Shown here one piece after another: positions 46,225 to 57,460 of a DNA stretch of 64,000 nt. Within the stretch, counting starts at the first letter, position 1; each line of letters opens with the position of its first letter. This DNA comes from Paramagnetospirillum caucaseum. Its GTDB lineage: Bacteria > Pseudomonadota > Alphaproteobacteria > Rhodospirillales > Magnetospirillaceae. The notes below the pieces were generated by a model that was not told the origin of the DNA, ran no database searches, and saw nothing but the letters and a program-made list of their open reading frames with translations. Made by a program: the position numbers and the translations under genes. The stretch is from positions 40,772-104,771 of the forward strand of contig NZ_AONQ01000006.1 of assembly GCF_000342045.1 (NCBI RefSeq). The letters run 5' to 3'.

Positions 46225-48291
46225 ATGGCCGAGTTCCTGCTTGAGATCTTCTCCGAGGAAATCCCCGCCCGCATGCAGGCCCGCGCCGCCGACGACCTGC
46301 GGAACATGGTCGCCGACGGCCTGGGCAAGAACGGCATCGCCTTCGACGCGATACGCTCCTACGTCACGCCGCGCCGCCTGGTGCTGGTGATCGAGGGCCT
46401 GCCCCAGGCCGGTCCCGACGTGTCGGAAGAGAAGCGCGGCCCGCGCGTCGGCTCGCCCGCCCAGGCCATGGACGGCTTCCTCAAGTCCTCCGGCATGAGC
46501 GTCGAGCAGCTTGAGCAGCGCGACACCGGCAAGGGCGTGTTCTATTTCGCGGTGATCAACCGCAAGGGCCGTCCGACGCCCCAGGTCCTCAAGGACGTGG
46601 TGGAGGGCGCCATGGCCGCCTTCCCCTGGCCCAAGAGCCAGCGCTGGGGCGCCAATTCCATCCGCTGGGTGCGCCCCATCCAGTCGATCCTGGCCCTGTT
46701 CGGCGGCGTGGTGGTGCCGGTGGAATTCGGCCCCGCCACGGCCGGCGACCTGACCTCCGGTCATCGGTTCCTGGCGCCTGAAACGTTCCGTGTCAAGGAC
46801 TTCGCCGACTATCTTGCCAAACTGCGTCATGCCAAGGTGATGCTCGACCCGGTCGAGCGCCGCCACGCCATCCTGTCCGGCGCCGAGGCCCTGGCGGCTT
46901 CCGAGGGGCTGACGCTGAAGGCCGACGACGGTCTGCTGGCCGAAGTCACCGGGCTGGTGGAATGGCCGGTGCCGCTGGTGGGCTCCATCGACGACACCTT
47001 CATGGACGTGCCGGCCGAGGTGCTGATCACCTCCATGCGCTCGCACCAGAAGTACTTCTCGCTGTTGAAGGCCGACGGTTCGCTGGCGCCGCGCTTCATC
47101 GTCATCTCCAACATGGAGACGAATGATGGCGGCAAGGCGGTGGTGGCCGGCAATCAGCGCGTGCTGCGCGCCCGCCTGTCCGACGCCAAGTTCTTCTGGG
47201 ACACCGACCGCAGGCAGCGGCTGGATTCGCGCCTGCCCAAGCTGGCGGAGCGCACCTTCTACGCCAGCCTCGGCACCGTCGCCGACAAGGTGGACCGCAT
47301 CGCCGCCCTGGCCGGCAACATCGCCGGGATGATCGGCGCCGACATTGCGGCGGCCGTGCGGGCGGCGCGTCTGGCCAAGGCCGATCTCTCCACCGAACTG
47401 GTGGGCGAGTTCCCCGAACTGCAGGGCCTGATGGGCCGCTACTATGCCCTGAACGACGGCGAGACGCCGGAGGTGGCCGACGCCGTCGCCGCCCATTACG
47501 CGCCGCAGGGGCCGGGCGATACCTGCCCCACCGCCCCGGTCTCGGTGGCCGTCGCCCTGGCCGACAAGATCGATTCCCTGGTAGGCTTCTTCGCCATCAA
47601 CGAGAAGCCGACCGGCTCGAAGGACCCCTTCGCGCTTCGCCGCGCCGCGCTCGGCATCATCCGCCTGGTGGTGGAGAACGGCCTGCGCTTGCCCCTGTCC
47701 CAGGCCATCTTCCTGGCCTCGGGCCATTACAAGGCCAATCTGGTCAATTCGCCGGGCGAGGTGGCCAGCGACCTGCTCAACTTCTTCGCCGACCGTCTGG
47801 CGGTGGCGCTGAAGGAGAAGGGGGTGCGCCACGATCTGATCACCGCCATCTTCTCGCTGGGCGGCGAGGACGATCTGGTCCGTCTGCTGAAGAGGGTGGA
47901 GGCCCTGGGCGCCTTCCTGGAATCCGACGACGGCGCCAACCTGCTGATCGCCCATCGCCGTGCCGCCAACATCGTGCGCATCGAGGAGAAGAAGGACGGC
48001 ACCGTGTTCGCCGGTTCCGCCGACGAGGCCCTGCTGCGCCAGGACGAGGAGAAGGCCCTGGCCGCCGCCCTGGCCGATGTGGGGCCGGCGGTGGAGAAGG
48101 CCCTGGTCGCCGAGGACTTCGCCGCCGCCATGGCCGCGCTGGCCCGCCTGCGCCGGCCGGTGGATTCCTTCTTCGACAAGGTGACGGTCAACGCCGACGA
48201 GGCGGGCTTGCGCGCCAACCGCCTGAAACTGCTGGCCCTGATCGGCGCGGCCATGGGCCGGGTGGTCGACTTCTCCAAGGTCGAGGGGTAG
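46225..48291 (+). CDS. glyS: Glycyl-tRNA synthetase beta subunit
   Basis: The 688-residue tRNA-binding beta subunit. It opens with [18 protein letters not shown] and shows [60 protein letters not shown] and KTDLSTE-like [20 protein letters not shown]. The C-terminal anticodon-binding part has [20 protein letters not shown]. Start ATG at 46225 is three bases after the glyQ stop, a two-gene operon closed by an intrinsic terminator at 48341. Confidence 0.96.
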   Translation: MAEFLLEIFSEEIPARMQARAADDLRNMVADGLGKNGIAFDAIRSYVTPRRLVLVIEGLPQAGPDVSEEKRGPRVGSPAQAMDGFLKSSGMSVEQLEQRDTGKGVFYFAVINRKGRPTPQVLKDVVEGAMAAFPWPKSQRWGANSIRWVRPIQSILALFGGVVVPVEFGPATAGDLTSGHRFLAPETFRVKDFADYLAKLRHAKVMLDPVERRHAILSGAEALAASEGLTLKADDGLLAEVTGLVEWPVPLVGSIDDTFMDVPAEVLITSMRSHQKYFSLLKADGSLAPRFIVISNMETNDGGKAVVAGNQRVLRARLSDAKFFWDTDRRQRLDSRLPKLAERTFYASLGTVADKVDRIAALAGNIAGMIGADIAAAVRAARLAKADLSTELVGEFPELQGLMGRYYALNDGETPEVADAVAAHYAPQGPGDTCPTAPVSVAVALADKIDSLVGFFAINEKPTGSKDPFALRRAALGIIRLVVENGLRLPLSQAIFLASGHYKANLVNSPGEVASDLLNFFADRLAVALKEKGVRHDLITAIFSLGGEDDLVRLLKRVEALGAFLESDDGANLLIAHRRAANIVRIEEKKDGTVFAGSADEALLRQDEEKALAAALADVGPAVEKALVAEDFAAAMAALARLRRPVDSFFDKVTVNADEAGLRANRLKLLALIGAAMGRVVDFSKVEG

Positions 48292-48340
48292 ATAGGGCGA
48301 CTGCCTATTTTCAATCCCTCTGGGACGTTGCATGATGAAG

Positions 48341-48376
48341 CCCGCGCCGCACTCGGTGGCGCGGGTTTTCCTTTTT
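48341..48376 (+). terminator. Intrinsic terminator of glyQS
   Basis: Stem cccgcgcc / ggcgcggg (48341-48348 and 48358-48365) followed by TTTTCCTTTTT. It lies 50 bases past the glyS stop and 24 bases before ppdK, so ppdK must have a promoter overlapping this segment or depend on read-through. Confidence 0.85.
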
Positions 48377-48399
48377 ACGGATCGGGGACGAGAACGGCC

Positions 48400-51084
<2,685 letters not shown>

Positions 51085-51097
51085 CGGGCAAGAAAAG

Positions 51098-51126
51098 GAA
51101 AAGGGCCCTCCGGGGCCCTTTTCTGC
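51098..51126 (+). terminator. Intrinsic terminator of ppdK
   Basis: An 11-bp perfect stem gaaaagggccc / gggcccttttc with loop tccg, placed 14 bases after the ppdK stop. The T-run at the end of the stem is TTTTC, giving a good plus-strand terminator. Confidence 0.85.
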
Positions 51127-51194
51127 GTCTGGGGGCTGGAAACCGCCGTGGTGCCATACTAAAGTTATTATATGGCAGTAGGGAGGTATGGGGC

Positions 51195-51602
51195 ATGACC
51201 GCGCACGAAGATACCGGCTTCACCGCCTGGATGGGTGGCAAGGTGTTCATGGTGGTCGAGGACATGACCTCGGCCCGCATGCTGGAAGCCAGCCTGCTGC
51301 GCGGCCTGGGCGCCAGGAAGGTGATTCCCGCCACCGACGGCGCCGACGCCCTGGCCAAGCTGGACCACGCCGACCATGTGCCCGACATCATCATCAGCGA
51401 TTGGACGATGCCCGAGGTGGACGGCCTGGCCCTGCTGGAGGCCGCCAAGGCCAGGTATCCCCAGGTCCAGTTCATCATGCTGACCGCCCGGACCGACCTG
51501 GACGACGTCCGTCTGGCCCGCGCCAAGGGGGTGGACGGCTATGTGGGCAAGCCCTTCACCAAGGAAACCCTGGTGGCGGCGCTGAGGAAGCTGCAGGGGT
51601 AG
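51195..51602 (+). CDS. Single-domain CheY-like response regulator
   Basis: A 135-residue receiver domain. After a short N-terminal tail come VFMVVEDMTSAR (acidic pair), the phospho-acceptor Asp in IIISDWTMPEVDG, Thr in MLTARTD and Lys in GYVGKPFTKE. There is no output domain, so it acts by protein contact or in a relay. GGGAGG lies upstream of the ATG at 51195. It stands between ppdK and the Cache/PAS kinase on the same strand, and is a plausible but unproved partner of that kinase. Confidence 0.9.
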   Translation: MTAHEDTGFTAWMGGKVFMVVEDMTSARMLEASLLRGLGARKVIPATDGADALAKLDHADHVPDIIISDWTMPEVDGLALLEAAKARYPQVQFIMLTARTDLDDVRLARAKGVDGYVGKPFTKETLVAALRKLQG

Positions 51603-51853
51603 GGACGGAGAAATACTCCGGCAAGGCCTCACCGGCAGGAAGGCCGGGCGGATTCGCCGGAGGAGATGGCGATCTCTCCAGTTGAATTGCGCCACATACT
51701 ATTTCTCATTGGCGATATGACAGGATGATGGCGTATGACGAATTTTTCATGTGCCTCAGGCCTGTATGCTCGATTCCAGGATGGAACAGTTCTTGAGAAC
51801 CATCGGGGATTGGCCTTACCCTGGCAGCCGGGGCTTGGGGGGCGGGAGGTAAT

Positions 51854-54439
51854 GTGGATTTCAGGTCGTTGCGGATAAGGATTCTCGTCCTTTTCCTTCT
51901 GTCCTTCCTCGGGGTCGGTGCGGTGGTGGCGCTGGTGCTTGCCGGCTCGCTGCAGCGCGACATGGAAAATCTGCTCGCCCGGCAGCAATTCGCCTTCGTG
52001 AGCGGATTGGCCGATGAACTGGACCAGAAGATCAAGCTGCAGATCGAAGCCATGGAGCGGGTGGCCGTCCTGATTCCCGGTTCCGGCTGGGACGACGAGG
52101 GGGCGCTGACGGCCTTTCTGGAGAACCGTGCCGGCATCAAGGGCTTCTTCGCCGGGGGACTGCTCATTCTCGGCCATGACGGCACGGTGCGGGCCGAGGC
52201 GCCCGCCCTGGGGCGGCGGGGGAAGGATGTGGCCCGGCTGAAGGGGGTTGACTCGGTCGTCGCCACCGGCCGCTCGCTGGTCAGCGAGCCCTATTTCGAC
52301 CCGGCTCTCGACCAGCCGGCGGTGGCCATGGCGGTACCCATCCGCCGCGGCGGGAAAATCCTTGGCGCCCTGGTGGGAACCGCCACCCTGGCCCAAAGCA
52401 ATTTTCTCGGCCGTCTGGTGGAGCAGAAGGTGGGCGAGACCGGCGGCCTTTACATGGTATCGCCGAAATCCGGCCTCATCGTCGTCTCCACCAACAAGGA
52501 ACGCACCTTCAAATCCCTTCCCGGGCGCGGGGTCAACGCCATGCTCGACCGCTATGTGGACGGCTACGAGGGGTCGGGGGTGACGGTCAGTTCGCTGGGG
52601 ATCGAGGAACTGACCTCGGCCCGGCGCATCGCCTCCACCGGCTGGGTGCTGGTGGCGCGGCTGCCCACCGCCGAGGCCTTCGAGCCCATCACCGGCATCA
52701 ACAGCCGCCTGATCGCCGCCTTGGCGGGGCTGGGACTGGTGTCGCTGGGGCTGCTGTGGCTGGTGCTGCGCGCCGCCCTGTCGCCGCTGCACCGCGCCAC
52801 CGGCCGCATCCAGGCCATGGTCGACGGCAGCGCTCCGCTCGAGGCCCTGGAGGTCTCGCGGGCCGACGAGGTGGGGCGGATGATCGGCGCCTTCAACGCG
52901 CTGCAGGCCAAGGTCGCCGCCGCCGAGGCGGCGCTGCGCGAGCGCGAGGCCCTCTACCATGCGCTGTTCCGCGGCTGCAAGGCGGTGGAACTGCTGATCG
53001 ATCCCGCCGACGGGCGGATCATCGACGCCAATCATGCCGCCGAGACTTATTACGGATGGTCCCATGACCAGCTGGTTTCCATGCGCATCTCGGAGATCAA
53101 TATCCTGGACAAGGCGGCCATCGCCGAGGAGATGCGCAAGGCCAAGGCCGAGGAGCGCGACCATTTCGATTTCCGCCACCGTGTCGCCTCGGGCGAAATC
53201 CGCGACGTGGAGGTGTGGTCCGGGCCGGTGCGGGTCACCGGGCGCCAGTTGCTCTATTCCATCGTCCATGACGTGACGGCGCGGCGGCAGGCCGAGCACG
53301 AGGTTCGCTCGTTGCTGGCCTTCCGCCGGGCGGTGCTCGACGGGGCGGGCTCGTCCATCATCGCCACCGCCACCGACGGCACCATCTTGCTGTTCAACCC
53401 CACCGCCGAGCGCTGGCTGGGCTATGGCGCCGACGAGATGATCGGCCGGTCATCGCCCGGGATCTTCCACGATCCCGGCGAGGTGGCCCGGCGCGCCACC
53501 CAGTTGAGCGAGGAACTGGGCCGTCCGGTCGAGGCCGGGTTCGAGTGCTTCGTCGCCAAGATCCTGGCCACCGGCAAGCCCGACAGCGGCGAATGGACCT
53601 ATGTCAGGAAGGACGGCGGGCGTTTCCGCGTGTTGCTGACCGTCACCGCGCTATACGACGACGGCGGGGAACTCAGCGGCTTTCTCGGCATCGCCCAGGA
53701 CATCGCCGCCCGTCTGTCGGTGGAAAAGGAGCTGAAGCGCTCCAACGCCGAGTTGGAACACTTCGCCTATGTGGCCTCCCACGATCTGCGCCAGCCGCTG
53801 CGCATGGTCAGCTCCTACATCACCCTGCTGCAGCGCCGCCTGGGCGACCTCCTCGATGACGATTGCCAGGAATTCATCGGCTTCGCGGTGGACGGCGCCA
53901 AACGCATGGACCACATGATCACCGATCTGCTGGAATATTCCCGTATCGGGCGCAGCGGCGCCGTCCCCGAGCCGGTCGATCTGGACGAGGTGGTGCGGCT
54001 GTCCCTGGCCAATCTGGGGGCGCTGCTCCAGGAGCACGGTGCCACCGTCCGTGTGGCCGAGGGGTTGCCGGCGGTCATGGGCAACGCGGTCGAACTGGAA
54101 CGGCTGTTCCAGAACCTGATTTCCAACGCGGTGAAGTTCCAGGCGGCGGGCCGCCCGCCTCGCGTGGAGGTGACGTGGAGCGCCGCTCCGGACGAATGGA
54201 TCATCTCCGTCCGCGATAACGGCATCGGTATCGACACGTCGGGGCAGGTCCGGCTGTTCCAGATCTTCCAGCGGCTGGTGGGTCAGGACGAGTATCCGGG
54301 AACCGGCATCGGACTGGCGTCGTGCCGCAAGATCGCCGAACACCATGGCGGGCGGATCTGGCTGGAATCCACGCCGGGCGAAGGCTCGGTCTTCCGGGTG
54401 GCCCTGCCCCTTTCGGAAGGGGCGGGCGTGCCGGCCTGA
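51854..54439 (+). CDS. Sensor histidine kinase: Cache, HAMP, two PAS, phytochrome-type kinase
   Basis: An 861-residue membrane kinase. Helix one is at about residues 9-30, a large periplasmic double-Cache-type sensor at about 33-285, and helix two at about 290-312. HAMP follows, then PAS (about 370-475), PAS (about 490-620), HisKA with LEHFAYVASHDLRQPLRMVS and HATPase_c (ISNAVKFQAAG, DNGIGID, GTGIGLASCRKI). The His box is the bacteriophytochrome-like type. No receiver domain is attached. An Rcp1-like regulator follows and is its probable partner. Start is GTG at 51854 with GGGAGG upstream. Confidence 0.91.
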   Translation: MDFRSLRIRILVLFLLSFLGVGAVVALVLAGSLQRDMENLLARQQFAFVSGLADELDQKIKLQIEAMERVAVLIPGSGWDDEGALTAFLENRAGIKGFFAGGLLILGHDGTVRAEAPALGRRGKDVARLKGVDSVVATGRSLVSEPYFDPALDQPAVAMAVPIRRGGKILGALVGTATLAQSNFLGRLVEQKVGETGGLYMVSPKSGLIVVSTNKERTFKSLPGRGVNAMLDRYVDGYEGSGVTVSSLGIEELTSARRIASTGWVLVARLPTAEAFEPITGINSRLIAALAGLGLVSLGLLWLVLRAALSPLHRATGRIQAMVDGSAPLEALEVSRADEVGRMIGAFNALQAKVAAAEAALREREALYHALFRGCKAVELLIDPADGRIIDANHAAETYYGWSHDQLVSMRISEINILDKAAIAEEMRKAKAEERDHFDFRHRVASGEIRDVEVWSGPVRVTGRQLLYSIVHDVTARRQAEHEVRSLLAFRRAVLDGAGSSIIATATDGTILLFNPTAERWLGYGADEMIGRSSPGIFHDPGEVARRATQLSEELGRPVEAGFECFVAKILATGKPDSGEWTYVRKDGGRFRVLLTVTALYDDGGELSGFLGIAQDIAARLSVEKELKRSNAELEHFAYVASHDLRQPLRMVSSYITLLQRRLGDLLDDDCQEFIGFAVDGAKRMDHMITDLLEYSRIGRSGAVPEPVDLDEVVRLSLANLGALLQEHGATVRVAEGLPAVMGNAVELERLFQNLISNAVKFQAAGRPPRVEVTWSAAPDEWIISVRDNGIGIDTSGQVRLFQIFQRLVGQDEYPGTGIGLASCRKIAEHHGGRIWLESTPGEGSVFRVALPLSEGAGVPA

Positions 54440-54618
54440 TCCCACCGCCGCGAACCTGCATTTCACACGCATATTATGTTTGTGCCGTCCTGGGCCTGTT
54501 CAAGGCATGGTTGCGTTTTGGCGGCGCCGGGGCTAGGCTGGTTTCCTGGCGTCGCATTGGGAGAGGGCGGCGTTTTTGGTATTTGTGCGGGAGTATCGTC
54601 GACGTGTGGGGCCGGCAG

Positions 54619-55077
54619 ATGCAGCAAAGTCAGGTGGCACCCTTCGAAGTTCTGATCGTCGACGACGAGCCGGGGGATGTGGAGCTGATCCGTTCGGCCA
54701 TCGTCGAGGGGCGGTTCACCTGTCGTACCCACGTGGCCTGCGACGGGGTCGAGGCCATGGCCTTCATGCGCAAGGAGGGGCCGGCCTATGCCGCCGCCGC
54801 CACCCCCGATCTGGTGCTGCTCGACCTCAACATGCCGCGCATGACCGGGCGCGAGGTGCTGGCCGCCATGCAATCCACCGGTCACCTGGCGCGTATTCCG
54901 GTGGTGGTGCTGACTACCTCGGACGTGGAGCGCGACGTGCTGCAGGCCTATGACCTGGGGGCCTCGGGCTTCGTGACCAAGCCGGTGGATATCGAACAGC
55001 TGTACACCGCCATCCACGGCATTCAGGATTACTGGTTCGGCGTGGTGCGCAAGCCGGGCATGGACGGCAACCTCTGA
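54619..55077 (+). CDS. Rcp1-like response regulator
   Basis: A 152-residue receiver resembling Rcp1, the regulator paired with cyanobacterial and bacterial phytochrome-type kinases: VLIVDDEPGDVELIRSAIVE, phospho-acceptor Asp in LVLLDLNMPRMTGREVL, VVLTTSDVERDVLQAYDLGA and GFVTKPVDIEQ. It lies downstream of the phytochrome-type kinase on the same strand, separated by about 180 bases. The ATG at 54619 is preferred; a GTG at 54604 is in frame. Output is by protein interaction. Confidence 0.9.
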   Translation: MQQSQVAPFEVLIVDDEPGDVELIRSAIVEGRFTCRTHVACDGVEAMAFMRKEGPAYAAAATPDLVLLDLNMPRMTGREVLAAMQSTGHLARIPVVVLTTSDVERDVLQAYDLGASGFVTKPVDIEQLYTAIHGIQDYWFGVVRKPGMDGNL

Positions 55078-55138
55078 TCTCTTCCGACCGGCGCAATCTG
55101 GTATAAGACGTGCCAGGGACGATTGGCGGCGGACGGTC

Positions 55139-56230
55139 ATGGCCGAGGACGACAAGGGACAAGCATTGCGGTCGGGCTGGACCACCGGGGCCTGCGCCAC
55201 GGCGGCGGCCAAGGCCGCCTGCGCCGCCCTGTTCGGCGAGGGCTTTCCCGACGCGGTCGCCATCACCCTGCCCGGCGGCCGGCAGCCGGTCTTTTCCCTC
55301 GCCTTGAGGGAGAGCGGCCCCGGCTGGGCCAGGGCCGGGGTGGTCAAGGATGCCGGCGATGATCCCGACGTCACCCATGGGGCGACCATCATCGCCACCC
55401 TGCGCCATGCCGCCGCCGGGGCGGGGCTGGTGTTTCGGGCGGGACCGGGAGTGGGCACCGTCACCAGGCCGGGCCTGCCCCTGGGCATCGGCGAGCCGGC
55501 CATCAATCCGGTCCCCCGCCGGCTGATCGGCGAGGCGGTGGCCGCCATCGCCGCCCGCCATGGCGCGCCTTGCGACCTGGAGGTGGAGATCTCGGTGCCG
55601 GGCGGCGAGGATCTGGCCATCCGCACCTGGAATCCCCGCCTCGGCATCCTGGGCGGCATTTCCATCCTGGGAACCACCGGGGTGGTGGTGCCCTATTCCT
55701 GCTCGGCCTGGATACACTCCATCCAGCGCGGCATCGACGTGGCCCGGGCCTGCGGGCTGGCCCATGTGGCCGGTTGCGTCGGCTCCACCTCGGAAAAGGC
55801 GGTGCGCCGGGTCCGTGGCCTGGGCGAGGAGGCGATCATCGACATGGGCGATTTCGCCGGCGGCATGCTGAAATACCTGCGCCGCCATCCGGTACCCCGC
55901 GTCACCATCGCCGGCGGCTTCGCCAAGATGTGCAAGCTGGCGGCGGGCGAGATGGACCTGCACTCCAGCCGCTCGCAGGTGGATATGGCCTGGCTGGCCG
56001 CCCAACTGGGACGAGTGGGGGCCGATGCCGGGCTTGTCGCCGCCGCCGCCGGGGCCAATACCGCGCTGGAAGTGCTGGAAATGGCCGGTCCGCTGCCCCT
56101 GGGCGAGGCCGTCGCCCGCCAGGCCCTGGCGGCGGCGCGGGCGGTGCTCGACAATGCCGCGGTCAGCCTGGACGTGCTGGTGGTGGACCGGCAGGGCAGG
56201 GTGATCGGCGACAGCGGCGGTTCAGGCTGA
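55139..56230 (+). CDS. cbiD: Cobalt-precorrin-5B C1-methyltransferase
   Basis: A 363-residue CbiD, which methylates C-1 of the corrin ring in anaerobic cobalamin synthesis. It opens with the family signature RSGWTTGACATAAAKAACAA and continues GDDPDVTHGATI, GEPAINPVPRRLI and GTTGVVVPYSCSAWIHSIQR, with IADMGDFAGGML-like IIDMGDFAGGMLKYLRRHP. Only 61 bases precede it, so no cobalamin riboswitch fits. It may be read through from the regulator gene upstream. Its end overlaps the convergent cobK gene by nine bases. Confidence 0.94.
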   Translation: MAEDDKGQALRSGWTTGACATAAAKAACAALFGEGFPDAVAITLPGGRQPVFSLALRESGPGWARAGVVKDAGDDPDVTHGATIIATLRHAAAGAGLVFRAGPGVGTVTRPGLPLGIGEPAINPVPRRLIGEAVAAIAARHGAPCDLEVEISVPGGEDLAIRTWNPRLGILGGISILGTTGVVVPYSCSAWIHSIQRGIDVARACGLAHVAGCVGSTSEKAVRRVRGLGEEAIIDMGDFAGGMLKYLRRHPVPRVTIAGGFAKMCKLAAGEMDLHSSRSQVDMAWLAAQLGRVGADAGLVAAAAGANTALEVLEMAGPLPLGEAVARQALAAARAVLDNAAVSLDVLVVDRQGRVIGDSGGSG

Positions 56231-56971
56231 GAGTGTCGCTCTGACCCAGGCGGCGGCCTCTTGCGCCGACCCAGCGCACGGCCCCTCGGGGCGGGACGGA
56301 CGGCAGTGCATCAGGACCGGCAGGCCCAACTCCGCCGCCGCGTCCAGCTTGGCGCGGGCGGCGGTTCCGCCGCTGTTGCGGCAGACGATTGTGTCGATGG
56401 CGTGCTCTTGCAGCAAAGCACGCTCCCCGGCCAGGACGAAGGGGCCGCGATCGGCGATCAGGATGAAGCGGGCGGGAGCGGGGACCGGGGGCGTTTCCTC
56501 GGCGAAGCGCAACAGGAACCACAGGCCGTCCAGCCCGACGAAGGCGGCCAGCTCCTGGCGTCCCGCCGCCAGGAAGGCCCGCCGCGATGTGCGGCGCAGA
56601 TGGGCCGCCGCCTCGTCCCAGTTCTCCACCTCCGTCCAGCGATCTTGCGGCCCGGCAACCCAGGCGGGGCGGTCGAGGCGCAGGAGCGGCAGGCCGAGGG
56701 CGGCGCAGGCCCGCGCCGCGTTCCAGCCCATGCGGCTGGCGAAGGGATGGGTGGCGTCGACCACCAGGCGGATGGCCTCGGCGCGCAGATAATCCATCAG
56801 GCCGCCTTCGCCGCCGAATCCGCCGACGCGGCTTTCGCCGGGGGGCCGGCGGGGCATGGCGGTCCGCCCCGCCAGGGAGGAGATGACCCGCAAGCCATGG
56901 TCGCCGGCCAGGATGCGGGCCAGTTCGGCCGCTTCGGCGGTGCCGCCCAGGATCAGGACGCTTTCCGTCAT
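56222..56971 (-). CDS. cobK: Cobalt-precorrin-6A reductase
   Basis: A 249-residue CobK/CbiJ reductase of the corrin macrocycle. Family motifs are VLILGGTAEAAELARILAGD, SLAGR, RVGGFGGEGGLMDYLRAEAI, VVDATHPFASRMGWNAARAC and CRNSGGTAARAKLDAAAELG. The ATG at 56971 overlaps the stop of the upstream response regulator (ATGA), so the two are translationally coupled. It is convergent with and overlaps cbiD, which places two corrin-ring genes tail to tail. Confidence 0.93.
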   Translation of the reverse strand: MTESVLILGGTAEAAELARILAGDHGLRVISSLAGRTAMPRRPPGESRVGGFGGEGGLMDYLRAEAIRLVVDATHPFASRMGWNAARACAALGLPLLRLDRPAWVAGPQDRWTEVENWDEAAAHLRRTSRRAFLAAGRQELAAFVGLDGLWFLLRFAEETPPVPAPARFILIADRGPFVLAGERALLQEHAIDTIVCRNSGGTAARAKLDAAAELGLPVLMHCRPSRPEGPCAGSAQEAAAWVRATLSA

Positions 56972-57378
56972 CTCCCGTCGGCCAGGGGATCGGCGCGGTG
57001 CGGGCGGGGCAGGATTCCGATGCCGGCCGCCGTCAGCTTGGCCGCCAGGATCTCCACGTCGAAGGGCTTCATGATGTATTCGTCGGCCCCTTCGGCCAGG
57101 GCGTTGTTGATGTGCTCGAGGTCGCTCTCGATGGTGCACAGCACCACCTTGGGCGACCTGCCGCCCGGCATGGCGCGCAGCGCCTTGAGGAAGGTGAAGC
57201 CGTCCATCACCGGCATGTTCCAGTCCACCAGCACCAGATCGGGCATCCCGGCGGCGCAGATGGCCAAGGCGTCCTCGCCGTTTTCCGCCTCGCTCACCCG
57301 CAGGCCCAACTGCGCCAGCATGCGGCTGTGGACGGTGCGGATCAGCTTGGAATCGTCGATCACCAGGCAATGGCTCAT
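56968..57378 (-). CDS. CheY-like response regulator coupled to cobK
   Basis: A single receiver domain of about 136 residues: HCLVIDDSKLIRTVHSRMLA, phospho-acceptor Asp in LVLVDWNMPVMDGFTFLKAL, VVLCTIESDLEHINNALAEG and DEYIMKPFD. The WNMPVMDG and C-T-x-E/S patterns match alphaproteobacterial single-domain regulators that often begin M-x-CLVVDDS, which supports the ATG at 57378; an ATG at 57399 would add seven residues. Neither has a clear ribosome site. It overlaps cobK by four bases, an odd partner for corrin synthesis. Confidence 0.88.
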   Translation of the reverse strand: MSHCLVIDDSKLIRTVHSRMLAQLGLRVSEAENGEDALAICAAGMPDLVLVDWNMPVMDGFTFLKALRAMPGGRSPKVVLCTIESDLEHINNALAEGADEYIMKPFDVEILAAKLTAAGIGILPRPHRADPLADGR

Positions 57379-57460
57379 GGCAGGGGTCGTCTCGGGCATT
57401 GGAAAGGGGGATCAGTATAGCGGGCGGACGGTCGGCCCGCGAAGACTCGGACGGTGACGA

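Noticed and set aside
51603..51853. A hidden small gene between the CheY-like regulator and the Cache/PAS kinase
   Set aside because: No frame with a ribosome site and protein-like sequence was found in these 251 bases; it is best read as a promoter region.
55078..55138. Cobalamin riboswitch before cbiD
   Set aside because: The gap is only 61 bases and shows no B12-box-like sequence; a cobalamin riboswitch needs about 200 bases.
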